Assembly (NCBI RefSeq): GCF_003259435.1
Contig: NZ_QLMA01000003.1
Location: 186,001 to 250,000 of the forward strand
Source: Chitinophaga dinghuensis
GTDB taxonomy: Bacteria > Bacteroidota > Bacteroidia > Chitinophagales > Chitinophagaceae
Length of the DNA stretch: 64,000 nucleotides
Reading direction: 5' to 3'
Under the pieces are notes generated by a model that ran no database searches, was not told the origin of the DNA, and was given only the letters and a program-made list of their open reading frames with translations. A program made the position numbers and the translations under genes. Below are positions 24,143-33,456 of the stretch, one piece after another. Positions within the stretch are counted from its first letter, which is position 1. Each line of letters opens with the position of its first letter.

Positions 24143-25021
24143 ATGGAACAATTAAGAGGCACCGGGGTAGCTTTGGTTACACCCTTTAAAGCAGATGAAA
24201 GCATAGACTGGAACGCTTTGGAAAAGCTGATCAACTATGTGATTGAAGGCGGTGTAGACTACGTTGTAACTCTGGGTACAACTGGCGAAACACCAACACT
24301 TTCTTCAGAAGAAAAGCTGGATTTGATAAAGTTCACCTTCGAAAAGGTCGCGAAGCGGGTGCCGGTAGTAGTAGGTATGGGTGATTATAATACGAAAGAT
24401 GTAGTCAAACGCCTCGAGTCTACGCCAATACTGGCAGAAGCAGCAGCCATCCTCAGCGTAGCGCCTTATTACAGTAAACCTACGCAGGAAGGGATTTATC
24501 AGCATTATAAAGCCATCGCTAAAGCCTCTCCTAAGCCTGTTATCCTCTATAATGTTCCTGGTCGTACAGGTCGTAACATGACCGCAGAAACCACCCTGCG
24601 CCTGGCACATGAAGTAGAGAACATCGCAGCCATGAAAGAAGCTTCCGGCGATATGCTCCAATGCATGCAGATCCTCCGCGATAAGCCGAAAGACTTTATC
24701 GTTGTCAGCGGAGACGACGCCCTCGCCCTCGCCCAACTGGCCTGCGGCATGGATGGCGTTATTTCCGTAGCAGCTAACTACTTTGCAGCGGATTTCTCCG
24801 CCATGGTAAACGCTGCCCTCAATAACGACTTCCCAGGCGCCCGCATCCTCAATAACAAGATGATGCAAGGATTCGATTACATGTTCTGTGAGAACAATCC
24901 TGCCGGTATCAAGGCTTTCCTGGCCCATAAAGGCCTCATGGAAAATTATTTCCGCCTGCCGGTAGTTCCTGCCTCCGATAACCTCTATCAGCAAATCGGA
25001 GCATATCTGAGCAAATATTAA
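24143..25021 (+). CDS. dapA: 4-hydroxy-tetrahydrodipicolinate synthase
   Basis: 292 residues. Condenses pyruvate with aspartate semialdehyde, the first committed step to diaminopimelate and lysine; cytosolic TIM-barrel lyase. Key residues are visible: GTTGE (Thr47, Thr48), Tyr136 in ILYNVPGRTG, Arg141, and the Schiff-base Lys165 in AAMKEASGD. The length and the start GTGVALVTPFK are typical. Single gene with its own promoter and terminator. No lysine riboswitch is possible in the short leader. Confidence 0.96.
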   Translation: MEQLRGTGVALVTPFKADESIDWNALEKLINYVIEGGVDYVVTLGTTGETPTLSSEEKLDLIKFTFEKVAKRVPVVVGMGDYNTKDVVKRLESTPILAEAAAILSVAPYYSKPTQEGIYQHYKAIAKASPKPVILYNVPGRTGRNMTAETTLRLAHEVENIAAMKEASGDMLQCMQILRDKPKDFIVVSGDDALALAQLACGMDGVISVAANYFAADFSAMVNAALNNDFPGARILNNKMMQGFDYMFCENNPAGIKAFLAHKGLMENYFRLPVVPASDNLYQQIGAYLSKY

Positions 25022-25039
25022 TATAGGAAGACATAGATC

Positions 25040-25075
25040 AAAAAGGCCGCCTCCATCGCTGGAAGCGGCCTTTTT
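25040..25075. terminator. Terminator between dapA and rnz (convergent)
   Basis: 11-bp stem AAAAAGGCCGC / GCGGCCTTTTT with further inner pairs (TCCA/TGGA) around a TCGC loop. A- and T-runs on both sides make it two-way. Confidence 0.92.
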
Positions 25076-25094
25076 AATGCCTTTTTAGGACGAT

Positions 25095-26003
25095 TTACAC
25101 CAAAAAGGTCACTCCCTCTTCGGCAATGTCTGTATTGGGAAAAATGGGCCTCGTCTGCTCTAAAAATGGATCGAGCTCCGTATACATAGAGGAAAAATGC
25201 CCGATCAACAGTCGCTTCGCATGTGCCGCCGCCGCCAGTGAGGCCGCCTGAACACTGGTACTGTGAAACCGCTCCGCCGCACGACCCTCCAATTCATGGA
25301 GGTAGGTGGTTTCATGATAGATAACATCCGCATCCTGTAAATAAGGGAGCAAATTGACATCATAAATCGTGTCTGCACAATATACATATCGCTTACCCTT
25401 TTCCGGTGGAATGGTCACCCAGTCGTTCTTTACAAGCAACCCGTCTTTCCGGAGATAATCCGCCCCTTCCTGTAATTTACCATAGTAAGCCGCAGGAACT
25501 TCATATGCTTTCGCCTGATCTGGTATCAATTTTCGCTTTTTCTTACGAAGCTCCACCGAGAATCCGAAACAGGAAATCCGGTGCTGCGTGGGAAAACAGC
25601 TGACCGACAGATCCTTGTCTTCCAAAATCACTCCGGTATAACCCGGCATCAACGGCACAAAATTTATTTCATAACGCAATGCTGTGCCGGAACATTCCAT
25701 CTGGATCTGAATAATCTGCTCCAGCTCGGGAGGCGCATAAATACTGAGCGGATCCACTCGGCCCATCAGGTTTAAAGTATTCAGCAGTCCTATCAGACCA
25801 AAATAATGATCTCCATGCAGGTGACTGATGAATATATAGCGCAGCTTCCCACGCTTAATCCGATACTTCGCTATCTGCAACTGCGTGCCTTCCCCGCAAT
25901 CTATCAGCAGCAACTGATCATTGCAGGTGACAATCTGAGCCGTTGGATACCTGTCCAGGGTAGGGATCGCCGAGTTATTTCCTAATATCGTTACACCAAA
26001 CAT
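25095..26003 (-). CDS. rnz: Ribonuclease Z
   Basis: 302 residues, the short bacterial RNase Z length. Endonuclease that trims the 3' trailer of tRNA precursors lacking an encoded CCA; this fits the tRNA-Asp here, whose gene lacks CCA. Metallo-beta-lactamase fold: zinc motif SHLHGDHYFG (H61, H63, D65, H66), LIDCGEGTQLQI, the second set of ligands near CADT and HETTYLHE, and LLIGHFSSMYTE at the end. The STAS gene lies 29 bp upstream on the same strand, so they may be co-transcribed. Confidence 0.96.
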   Translation of the reverse strand: MFGVTILGNNSAIPTLDRYPTAQIVTCNDQLLLIDCGEGTQLQIAKYRIKRGKLRYIFISHLHGDHYFGLIGLLNTLNLMGRVDPLSIYAPPELEQIIQIQMECSGTALRYEINFVPLMPGYTGVILEDKDLSVSCFPTQHRISCFGFSVELRKKKRKLIPDQAKAYEVPAAYYGKLQEGADYLRKDGLLVKNDWVTIPPEKGKRYVYCADTIYDVNLLPYLQDADVIYHETTYLHELEGRAAERFHSTSVQAASLAAAAHAKRLLIGHFSSMYTELDPFLEQTRPIFPNTDIAEEGVTFLV

Positions 26004-26032
26004 TATATCTTTTTACTTGCCTGAGGCTAAAT

Positions 26033-26407
26033 TTATTCCAATCCGTCCAATAATTCACGCTCTAATTCCTCCATCATCACCAGGTCTATCGCTTCCGCCA
26101 TAGTAGGCGCTAAATTGAAATTATCAGGAGCTGCTGTTTTCAGCAGTTGCGTTAAAGTACTGTTAATACCTGTAATCGCACAGCTGCGATTATTGTCATA
26201 CATATGTGAATAGACTGCTAAAATGGCTTCAATCCCAGATTCGTCGGCCGTTTCCAGCAAATGTAAATCCAGTATGAGATTGCGGGATTCCAAACCGGGA
26301 AGGGTAGTAGCGGTTGCTATAAATGAGGCTGACAAATTAGCATCCAAAGCATTGATTTCTGGACAAAAAACTACTATTTTTTCTTTGGTATCAATTTTGA
26401 ATTTCAT
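26033..26407 (-). CDS. STAS-domain protein (anti-anti-sigma type)
   Basis: 124 residues comprising a single STAS domain: VVFCPEINALDANLSASF, then LILDLHLLETADESGIEAILAVYSHM, then CAITGINSTLTQLLKTA. Ser57 in the DESG turn is where anti-anti-sigma factors are phosphorylated. An acidic C-terminal tail (MMEELERELLDGLE) is unusual. No kinase or phosphatase partner gene is adjacent, so its regulatory partner is unknown. It precedes rnz by 29 bp on the same strand. Confidence 0.8.
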   Translation of the reverse strand: MKFKIDTKEKIVVFCPEINALDANLSASFIATATTLPGLESRNLILDLHLLETADESGIEAILAVYSHMYDNNRSCAITGINSTLTQLLKTAAPDNFNLAPTMAEAIDLVMMEELERELLDGLE

Positions 26408-26709
26408 GCGTTGGATATTGTTTTATATTTTAGTAAAGATCAAATTTCTGACTTTTATAATGGGCACCCGCCTGGAAAAAATACCCTGAAGTGAACGAAC
26501 AAATACCGCTGTTCCTTCGTAGATATTTTAAAAAGACCCGTACCCGTTTCACCACAAAAATAAATATTACTATTAAAGTGTAAGATGCCGGAGTGCAAAA
26601 AAGGAATAACTTCAATCCGGCAGACACGCTGTCAAGGGAAATCAGAATTATTCGTTATTATTGTATAAGCATGCCCCCGTAAGGGTTTTTCTAATCTAAT
26701 TTATTCACA
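26408..26709. other. Divergent intergenic region, STAS gene / clpC
   Basis: Holds promoters for both directions, but no clean TAnnTTTG element could be placed. An inverted repeat TGCCGGA (26586-26592) / TCCGGCA (26616-26622) lies about 90 bp before clpC. There is no CIRCE-like element (TTAGCACTC-N9-GAGTGCTAA) and no gene. Confidence 0.5.
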
Positions 26710-29244
26710 ATGGACCAGAATTTTTCACCGCAAGTTAAGGAGATCATTTCGTTCAGCAGGGAGGAAGCTTTACGCTTGGGAAATGATTTCATCGGTACTG
26801 AACACCTGCTGTTAGGTATAATTCGCGAAGGCGAAGGTACGGCCATAAAGATTCTGCAGGCGCTGAATGTAGATCTCTACGAACTCCGCAAGGAAGTAGA
26901 ATTGGCCGTGAAAGATAAGACGGGGAAAAATATTCCAAACATTAATAGTTTGCCCCTGACCAGACAGGCAGAGAAAGTTATCCGGGTTACCGTACTAGAG
27001 GCCAAAGCCCTCAAAAGCGCCACCGTGGAAACTGAACACCTCATGCTGTCTATCTTAAAGAATAAGGAAAACGTTTGTACACAAATCTTACAACAATTCG
27101 ACGTGGACTACGATACTTTTAAAAACGAACTGGGCTTTGTAAAATCTACTGATCCAAAAGCAGAATTTGACGATCCGGGTGAAGAAGAGTTTGAAGATGA
27201 GAGAAAGAGCTACGCCTCCAAAGCCAAACAGACAAACACTAAGTCCAAAACCCCGGTACTGGACAACTTCGGTAGAGACATCACAAAACTGGCTGAAAGC
27301 GGAAGCTTAGACCCGATCGTAGGCCGTGAACAGGAAATTGAACGCGTTTCCCAGATTCTCTCCCGTCGTAAAAAGAACAATCCAATCCTCATCGGCGAAC
27401 CTGGTGTGGGTAAAACTGCTATCGTGGAAGGCCTCGCCCTCCGCATTGTTCAGCGCAAGGTTTCCCGCGTACTGTTCGATAAACGAGTAGTGAGCCTCGA
27501 CCTCGCCGCACTGGTTGCCGGTACCAAATACCGCGGTCAGTTCGAAGAAAGGATGAAAGCCATCATGAACGAACTCGAGAAAAACAGAGACGTAATCCTG
27601 TTTATCGATGAAATTCATACGATCGTTGGCGCAGGTGGAGCTTCCGGTTCCCTGGATGCTTCCAATATCTTTAAACCTGCCCTCGCAAGAGGAGAACTCC
27701 AATGCATCGGCGCTTCTACCCTCGATGAATACCGTATGTACATCGAGAAAGATGGTGCGCTCGACCGTCGTTTCCAAAAAGTAATGGTAGAACCGCCTAG
27801 TGTGGAAGAAACCATTCAGATCCTCAATAACATCAAACCACGCTATGAAGAATATCATAACGTGAGTTATACAGACGATGCTATCGAAGCATGCGTTAAA
27901 CTGAGTGATCGCTATATGACGGATCGTCTCCTCCCAGATAAAGCCATCGACGTACTGGATGAGGTAGGCGCCCGCGTTCACCTGAAAAACATCAATGTTC
28001 CGCAAAATATCCTCGATCTCGAAAAACAAATCGAAGATATCAAGCAGGAGAAAAATAAAGTAGTGAAAAGCCAACGCTTCGAAGAAGCCGCTGCTCTGCG
28101 CGATACTGAAAAGAAACTGGGTGAAGACCTGGAACGCGCTAAAGCAATGTGGGAAGAAGAAGTGAAACACAAACGCTACCCAATTGATGAAGAAGCCATC
28201 GCGGAAGTAGTCAGCATGATGACCGGTATCCCTGTGAAAAGAATGGTACAGGCAGAAAGCGACAAATTACGCCGCATGGGCGAAGACCTCAAAGGCGCAG
28301 TGGTAGGCCAGGACGAAGCTATCAGCAAAGTCACCAAAGCCATCCAGCGTAACCGAGTAGGTCTGAAAGATCCTAAAAAACCAATCGGTACATTCATCTT
28401 CCTCGGCCCTACCGGGGTGGGTAAAACTGAGCTCGCCAAATCACTGGCACGCTACATGTTCGACTCCGATGATGCACTGATCCGCATAGATATGAGCGAA
28501 TACATGGAGAAATTCTCCGTAAGCCGCTTAATTGGTGCGCCTCCGGGATATGTTGGTTATGAAGAAGGCGGTCAGCTGACTGAAAAAGTTCGCCGTAAAC
28601 CTTACTCCGTTATCCTCCTGGATGAAATCGAAAAAGCACACCCAGATATCTATAACCTCCTGTTGCAGGTACTGGATGATGGTATCCTCACCGATGGCCT
28701 CGGCCGTAAAGTGGACTTCAAAAATACCCTCATCATCATGACTTCCAACATCGGGGCACGCCAGCTGAAAGATTTCGGCGCAGGTGTAGGTTTTACCACC
28801 ACTACCCGCGTAACCAACGAAGAAGAGAATACAAAAGCAGTGATCGAAAAAGCACTGAAACGTACCTTCTCTCCTGAGTTCCTGAACAGAATTGATGATG
28901 TAATTATATTTAACCAGCTCACTAAAGAGCATATCTATACCATCATCGATATCACGATGCAGAGCGTGCTGAAACGCCTGAACAGCCTGGGCTTCAGCCT
29001 GGAACTGACAGACGATGCCAAAGGATTCCTGGCAGATAAAGGCTACGACCAACAATTCGGCGCCCGCCCACTGCACAGAGCCATCCAGAAATACCTGGAA
29101 GACCCTCTGGCTGAAGAAATCCTCAACATGAATATTCATGATGGCGATATTCTGGTTGCTGACCTGGATAAGGAAAACCAAAAACTGGTTTTTACCCTGA
29201 AAAACAACTCCAATAAAAGCAAATCAGAAAAATCAGAAGCGTAA
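26710..29244 (+). CDS. clpC: ATP-dependent Clp protease ATP-binding subunit ClpC
   Basis: 844 residues. Hexameric AAA+ unfoldase that feeds ClpP. In order: two Clp N repeats (about residues 1-145); AAA-1 with Walker A GEPGVGKT and Walker [11 protein letters not shown]; a middle segment with a UVR-like motif ([27 protein letters not shown]), which marks ClpC rather than ClpA; AAA-2 with [15 protein letters not shown] and [14 protein letters not shown]; and the C-terminal ClpB D2-small domain. An acidic, lysine-rich linker (residues 150-180) follows the N domain. Single gene with a very strong terminator. Confidence 0.96.
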   Translation: MDQNFSPQVKEIISFSREEALRLGNDFIGTEHLLLGIIREGEGTAIKILQALNVDLYELRKEVELAVKDKTGKNIPNINSLPLTRQAEKVIRVTVLEAKALKSATVETEHLMLSILKNKENVCTQILQQFDVDYDTFKNELGFVKSTDPKAEFDDPGEEEFEDERKSYASKAKQTNTKSKTPVLDNFGRDITKLAESGSLDPIVGREQEIERVSQILSRRKKNNPILIGEPGVGKTAIVEGLALRIVQRKVSRVLFDKRVVSLDLAALVAGTKYRGQFEERMKAIMNELEKNRDVILFIDEIHTIVGAGGASGSLDASNIFKPALARGELQCIGASTLDEYRMYIEKDGALDRRFQKVMVEPPSVEETIQILNNIKPRYEEYHNVSYTDDAIEACVKLSDRYMTDRLLPDKAIDVLDEVGARVHLKNINVPQNILDLEKQIEDIKQEKNKVVKSQRFEEAAALRDTEKKLGEDLERAKAMWEEEVKHKRYPIDEEAIAEVVSMMTGIPVKRMVQAESDKLRRMGEDLKGAVVGQDEAISKVTKAIQRNRVGLKDPKKPIGTFIFLGPTGVGKTELAKSLARYMFDSDDALIRIDMSEYMEKFSVSRLIGAPPGYVGYEEGGQLTEKVRRKPYSVILLDEIEKAHPDIYNLLLQVLDDGILTDGLGRKVDFKNTLIIMTSNIGARQLKDFGAGVGFTTTTRVTNEEENTKAVIEKALKRTFSPEFLNRIDDVIIFNQLTKEHIYTIIDITMQSVLKRLNSLGFSLELTDDAKGFLADKGYDQQFGARPLHRAIQKYLEDPLAEEILNMNIHDGDILVADLDKENQKLVFTLKNNSNKSKSEKSEA

Positions 29245-29263
29245 TAACTCTTTTGAATAAACG

Positions 29264-29296
29264 AAAAGCCGTCTCTACTCAGTAGAGACGGCTTTT
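29264..29296 (+). terminator. Terminator of clpC
   Basis: Near-continuous stem AAAAGCCGTCTCTACT / AGTAGAGACGGCTTTT (16 bp, effective loop about ACTCAGT), followed by a T-run. Confidence 0.93.
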
Positions 29297-29830
29297 TTTA
29301 TCCCCTCCATTCCTTCCAACCCATCAAAAATTTCCATCATTTTTTTTACCCTGCTTCTCATAAATCTGCATATAACACATTTATGTTATGTAAAATTTTT
29401 ATATTAAAAGAAAAATATATTTATATTTGTCGCGTAATATTTAATGATAATATGTGGAGCGGCTTGTCTGTACACCGTTTATAAGGAATGTATCCCTGTT
29501 TAAGGTGGAAATAATCGCAGAAAACTTTTGCCAAAGTTTTGGTAACAGGAAAATGGTATTATCATGTCATTTTTCCCGCTTGATAGATAGTATATTTTTG
29601 CATTATATAAAACTATAGTCCTAACTAGCTATTGTCTTATAAATTATTACCATTTGAAAAAGAGCGATCCTTATTGAAAACGCCTGAAGAAAAGTGAATA
29701 GTCCTATGCCTGGTTTTTCTATGAATGCCCTTTTGTGTGTATATAGAAAAAGTGAATGAAAAACCTGCATGTAGCAAACAGACAATGTCCCTATTTATAA
29801 CTGTTTATTAACGATTTTATCCGTATATCT
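29297..29830. other. Long AT-rich leader region of the surface-protein operon
   Basis: No gene seen. Two exact -7 matches: TATATTTG (29422-29429) and TATTTTTG (29593-29600). A perfect 8-bp hairpin AAAACTTT-TGCC-AAAGTTTT lies at 29521-29540. Either promoter gives a 5' leader of more than 220 nt before the ATG at 29831, unusual beside the short leaders elsewhere in the window. Confidence 0.5.
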
Positions 29831-31540
29831 ATGACTAAATCTTTACAATTCGCAGTCCGCGGTATGTTGTTGGGTGGTCTGGCGATGGTGGCATCACAGG
29901 CAAACGCACAGCTGAAAGTAGGTACCAATCCTACAAAAGTGGAAAAATCTGCGATCCTTGAGCTCGAATCAGACAAACAGGGTCTCTTACTGCCTCGCAT
30001 TGCTGATACCTCCGCAATGACCAACCTGAATCCTCCAAACGGTATGATCATCTTCCTGACAAAAGCAGGACAGGAAGGATTGTATGTACGTGACAACTAC
30101 ACCTGGTCACGCTTACAAAAAGGCGGTCAATCCTGGGATATACTGGGTAATGCGCTGGATGCTACCAAAAATCCTTTCGTGGGTTCTACCAACAACGTTC
30201 CTTTTGTTTTGAAAGGTAACAATGTGGAAGGTCTCAGAATCGACAACGGTAATGTAACTGTTTCCAACGGTATCACTATTAAAAACCTCCAGAATGATGC
30301 TGCCGCAGTAAATGGTATGATGGTAGATCCTACTACCGGCGTGGTTTCCTGGCGTCAGTTCGGTACCGCTGCATTCGTGGATGCTTTCGGTATCAACGGC
30401 GATAAAACGCCTGACTTCAACCTGGAAGTTCCAACCGGTGCGCCATATAAATTTGTGGCTCCATCTGCTGGTCACCTGCAACTGAGCATCCCTAACCAAA
30501 CTGGCGATGGTACTACTACTGCAGGTTTACTGACCCTGGCTGACTGGCAGAAATTCAATGCAAATGCACAATATCTGGTAGTTGCTAACTTTAACAACAC
30601 ATCCAGCCAATATGGTATCGTAATCGATAGTACCAGCATTCCAGGTAACAAAAGATTTTACCTGACTGCTGCTGATGCAAACAACCCGGGTGGTGTGTCT
30701 ATCGCTAACCAGACCTTCGCAGGTGAAAAAACCTTCATGGATAAAATCACCGCACAAGCTGGTCTCGATGTAACCAACGGTGATGGTAACTTCAGCAACA
30801 ATGTTACCGTAACTAAAAATGTTACTGTGAATGGCGACCTGACTGCTAACGGTAACGCTACCATCGTTAAAGATGTAACCTTACCAGGTATCCAAACCAG
30901 CACAGATGCTAATGATAACACTGTACTGATCCTCGATGGCGCTAACAAAGTGGTGAAGAAAGCATTGCCAGCCAGCGCTTTCACTCCAGTAACTTACGAT
31001 AAAGCACACACCGGTACTGACCTCGATGTTCAGTACGATGGAACTGCCAATAAAGTAACTGTTAGCGTTCCTTACGCTGGTTATGGTGGACAAACTGTAG
31101 TAGGCGGTCTCGTGTCTAACGTTAAACAACCTATCTTCGGTCAGAAAGATTTCGATTCTACCATTAGCGTGAAAACAAATGCACTCGTGGGTGCAACTGG
31201 TGTTCCTACTTCTACCCTCCAGGTACAAGGTTCCGTATCTATGGCTATCAAAGAAGTAACCAGCTCCTATACACTGACTGTAAACGACTATACTGTAGTA
31301 GTTAAATCTGCTGCTATCGCGAATGTAACACTGCCTTCCGCAGCTTCCGTTCCTGGTCGTATCTATGTTATCAAGAAAGCTCCAAGTGGCGGCGCCAATA
31401 ACATCGATAATGAAGTAGATGTTAAAACCTCCGGTGCCGATAACATTGAAGGTGGTAATGTTTACCCTATCTACAATGACTGGACTTTCATCACCGTTCA
31501 ATCTAACGGTGTTGATACCTGGTACATCATTAAGAAATAA
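29831..31540 (+). CDS. Secreted tail-fibre-like surface protein (paralogue A)
   Basis: 569 residues with a signal peptide ending at SQANAQ. The N-terminal module LKVGTNPTKVEKSAILELESDKQGLLLPR is a recurrent Bacteroidota motif. It is followed by long beta-rich, Asn- and Thr-rich sequence with GDGTTTAGLLTLADWQKF and repeated NVTVTKNVTVNGDLTANGNATI. The C-terminal module (SYTLTVNDYTVVV...NVTLPSAASVPGRIYVIKK...VDTWYIIKK) recurs in the next gene and resembles phage tail-fibre ends. Codon use suggests high expression. Probable trimeric or fibrous cell-surface protein; this is inference, with no enzyme motif. No T9SS or autotransporter domain was found. Confidence 0.75.
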   Translation: MTKSLQFAVRGMLLGGLAMVASQANAQLKVGTNPTKVEKSAILELESDKQGLLLPRIADTSAMTNLNPPNGMIIFLTKAGQEGLYVRDNYTWSRLQKGGQSWDILGNALDATKNPFVGSTNNVPFVLKGNNVEGLRIDNGNVTVSNGITIKNLQNDAAAVNGMMVDPTTGVVSWRQFGTAAFVDAFGINGDKTPDFNLEVPTGAPYKFVAPSAGHLQLSIPNQTGDGTTTAGLLTLADWQKFNANAQYLVVANFNNTSSQYGIVIDSTSIPGNKRFYLTAADANNPGGVSIANQTFAGEKTFMDKITAQAGLDVTNGDGNFSNNVTVTKNVTVNGDLTANGNATIVKDVTLPGIQTSTDANDNTVLILDGANKVVKKALPASAFTPVTYDKAHTGTDLDVQYDGTANKVTVSVPYAGYGGQTVVGGLVSNVKQPIFGQKDFDSTISVKTNALVGATGVPTSTLQVQGSVSMAIKEVTSSYTLTVNDYTVVVKSAAIANVTLPSAASVPGRIYVIKKAPSGGANNIDNEVDVKTSGADNIEGGNVYPIYNDWTFITVQSNGVDTWYIIKK

Positions 31541-31556
31541 TGCAGTAATGCATCAC

Positions 31557-31585
31557 AACGGTCATGCCTATACGGCATGACCGTT
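31557..31585 (+). terminator. Hairpin between surface-protein paralogues
   Basis: Perfect 12-bp stem AACGGTCATGCC / GGCATGACCGTT with loop TATAC. The 3' flank is only weakly T-rich, so it may partly terminate or stabilise the upstream message. Confidence 0.6.
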
Positions 31586-31619
31586 ATATCCTCTCCCCTG
31601 ATTACATAAAATAAGTTGT

Positions 31620-33434
31620 ATGAAGCTGAATGGAATGTTGAAACTTTGTGCAGTCGGTCTTTTATTTACATGCAGCAGCCAGCTGTATGCCCAGCAGCTA
31701 AAACTGGGAACTAATCCTACCCAAATTACCAAAAGCGCATTGCTTGAACTGAATAGCAACAGCCAGGGCCTCCTCCTGAACCGTGTGCCACTCAGTCAGC
31801 TTTCCGGAAGTGGTACGCTTGCCTCCGCACCAGATGGAATGATGGTCTTTGTGGATGATGCCACAGAAAAATCACTCTTCGTGCGTAAAGGTAATTCCTG
31901 GAAGAAAGTAGTGGACCTCGGTAATATCACTATCGTTCAATCCTTTAATACCCGCACCGGAGACGTATTACCACTCGCTGGAGATTATGCCAGCTTCTAT
32001 GCTCCGCTCTCCCGAAACCTTAGCATCAATTCCGGCAATGCCGCACTCACCATTGATGTACCCAGTCAAAACCTGAATGCTGATCGTACCTGGACGATCA
32101 CCGCAAACAATACCAACCCATTGTGGAACGCTAACGCCCTTTACAATATTCAAATCGATAATTCCACCGCTCCTGTAGAAGGAGACCTGATCAGATTGGT
32201 GAGCGGTAAATGGAAGTCAGTAAGTAATACCACTATTCTCAATAATACAACCGGTACGCCACAAGCGGCCACCATCAACATTTCTGGTCCTGCGACCTTC
32301 AGCGGATTGATGAAACTGTCGGGTCCCATCAACTCCACTGCTGATATCGTTACTACGCAAACAGTATCTACTTCTATACTCAACGCTACTGGTAACATCA
32401 CCACCGGAGGAAGCCTGATCCTCTCTAATTATACTGCCGGCTCTGTACCCTTTATCGGTACTTCTAAAGCACTGGCCGAAAATAACAGTAAGTTCTTCTG
32501 GGATATTACCAATGCCAGATTAGGCGTGGGTAACAATGCACCAGCTAATGTGCTGGAAGTTTCTCCTGCAACCATCACGACTCCTCCAAGTAATGTTTCC
32601 GGACTTCGCCTGACAGGCCTCGGCTCCGCTTCGCCAGCCGCAGCCTCCAACAAGGTGCTCTCCGTAAACGCTAATGGAGACGTAATTGTACAGGATAACA
32701 CGACCTACCTCAACTGGGCGATGAGCGGAAACGGTAATGCCACCACTGCCAGTTTCCTCGGAACCACCTCTGATATCGATATGGTGGTGAAGTATAACAA
32801 TAAGGAGTTGTTCCGCGGATCAAAAGGTAATAACGGATATTCCAATTATAGTACGGTGCTGTTCAATGGCGCAAAGCCATATAATGCACACCCATTCATT
32901 GTCCGTGCAAATGGAAATGATATTATGGCCTTCCAGGATTCTACCGGCACTATTAAATACCACTGGAATTCCCTTGGAGGGGGCCTGAATTTCGTAGAAT
33001 CCAATATTGCAGATTATCGCATCTTCATGAGAGATAATGCAAATGGGGGAGGAGTAGGTATAGATACCAATACGCCGACAGCGACGTTGTCTGTTAATGG
33101 TTCCTTCTCTACCAATATCAGATCTACAGGTTCCAGCATTACACTCGCTGATAATGACCATACCTTAATCCTAACCGCAACAGGCCTTACCATCACCCTC
33201 CCTGCAGCAGCTGCTTCCAACAAGGGCCGGGAATATGTAATAAAAATGGGTATTGCACCAACAGGCAATAATACCCCTTATACGTTTATCTTAAAAGGCA
33301 GTGGTACACAGACAATCGACACAGGAGGTAATACAATTACAATTGGCAATGGTAGTAATAGCGCTTCACTGAAGTATGGAGCAATGACAACCGTGCAGTC
33401 TGATGGCACCAAATGGTGGATCATCGGTTATTAA
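31620..33434 (+). CDS. Secreted tail-fibre-like surface protein (paralogue B)
   Basis: 604 residues with a signal peptide ending at QLYAQ. It shares the N-terminal module (LKLGTNPTQITKSALLELNSNSQGLLLNR) and the C-terminal module (ITLADNDHTLILTATGLTITLPAAAASNKGREYVIK...KWWIIGY) with paralogue A, but the middle differs. That middle includes a segment SFNTRTGDVLPLAGDYASFYAPLS, similar to the tip-proximal parts of tail fibres, and a stretch ARLGVGNNAPANVLEVSP also found in tail proteins. Likely an extracellular structural or adhesive protein. It is 79 bp after paralogue A and 22 bp before the T9SS cargo gene. Confidence 0.75.
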   Translation: MKLNGMLKLCAVGLLFTCSSQLYAQQLKLGTNPTQITKSALLELNSNSQGLLLNRVPLSQLSGSGTLASAPDGMMVFVDDATEKSLFVRKGNSWKKVVDLGNITIVQSFNTRTGDVLPLAGDYASFYAPLSRNLSINSGNAALTIDVPSQNLNADRTWTITANNTNPLWNANALYNIQIDNSTAPVEGDLIRLVSGKWKSVSNTTILNNTTGTPQAATINISGPATFSGLMKLSGPINSTADIVTTQTVSTSILNATGNITTGGSLILSNYTAGSVPFIGTSKALAENNSKFFWDITNARLGVGNNAPANVLEVSPATITTPPSNVSGLRLTGLGSASPAAASNKVLSVNANGDVIVQDNTTYLNWAMSGNGNATTASFLGTTSDIDMVVKYNNKELFRGSKGNNGYSNYSTVLFNGAKPYNAHPFIVRANGNDIMAFQDSTGTIKYHWNSLGGGLNFVESNIADYRIFMRDNANGGGVGIDTNTPTATLSVNGSFSTNIRSTGSSITLADNDHTLILTATGLTITLPAAAASNKGREYVIKMGIAPTGNNTPYTFILKGSGTQTIDTGGNTITIGNGSNSASLKYGAMTTVQSDGTKWWIIGY

Positions 33435-33456
33435 TAAACCTTTCTTACGGGATTAC

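Noticed and set aside
26408..26709. CIRCE or CtsR-type heat-shock operator before clpC
   Set aside because: Neither the TTAGCACTC-N9-GAGTGCTAA dyad nor tandem heptads were found.
27307..28170. Long minus-strand frame opposite clpC
   Set aside because: Shadow caused by codon bias of a conserved gene.
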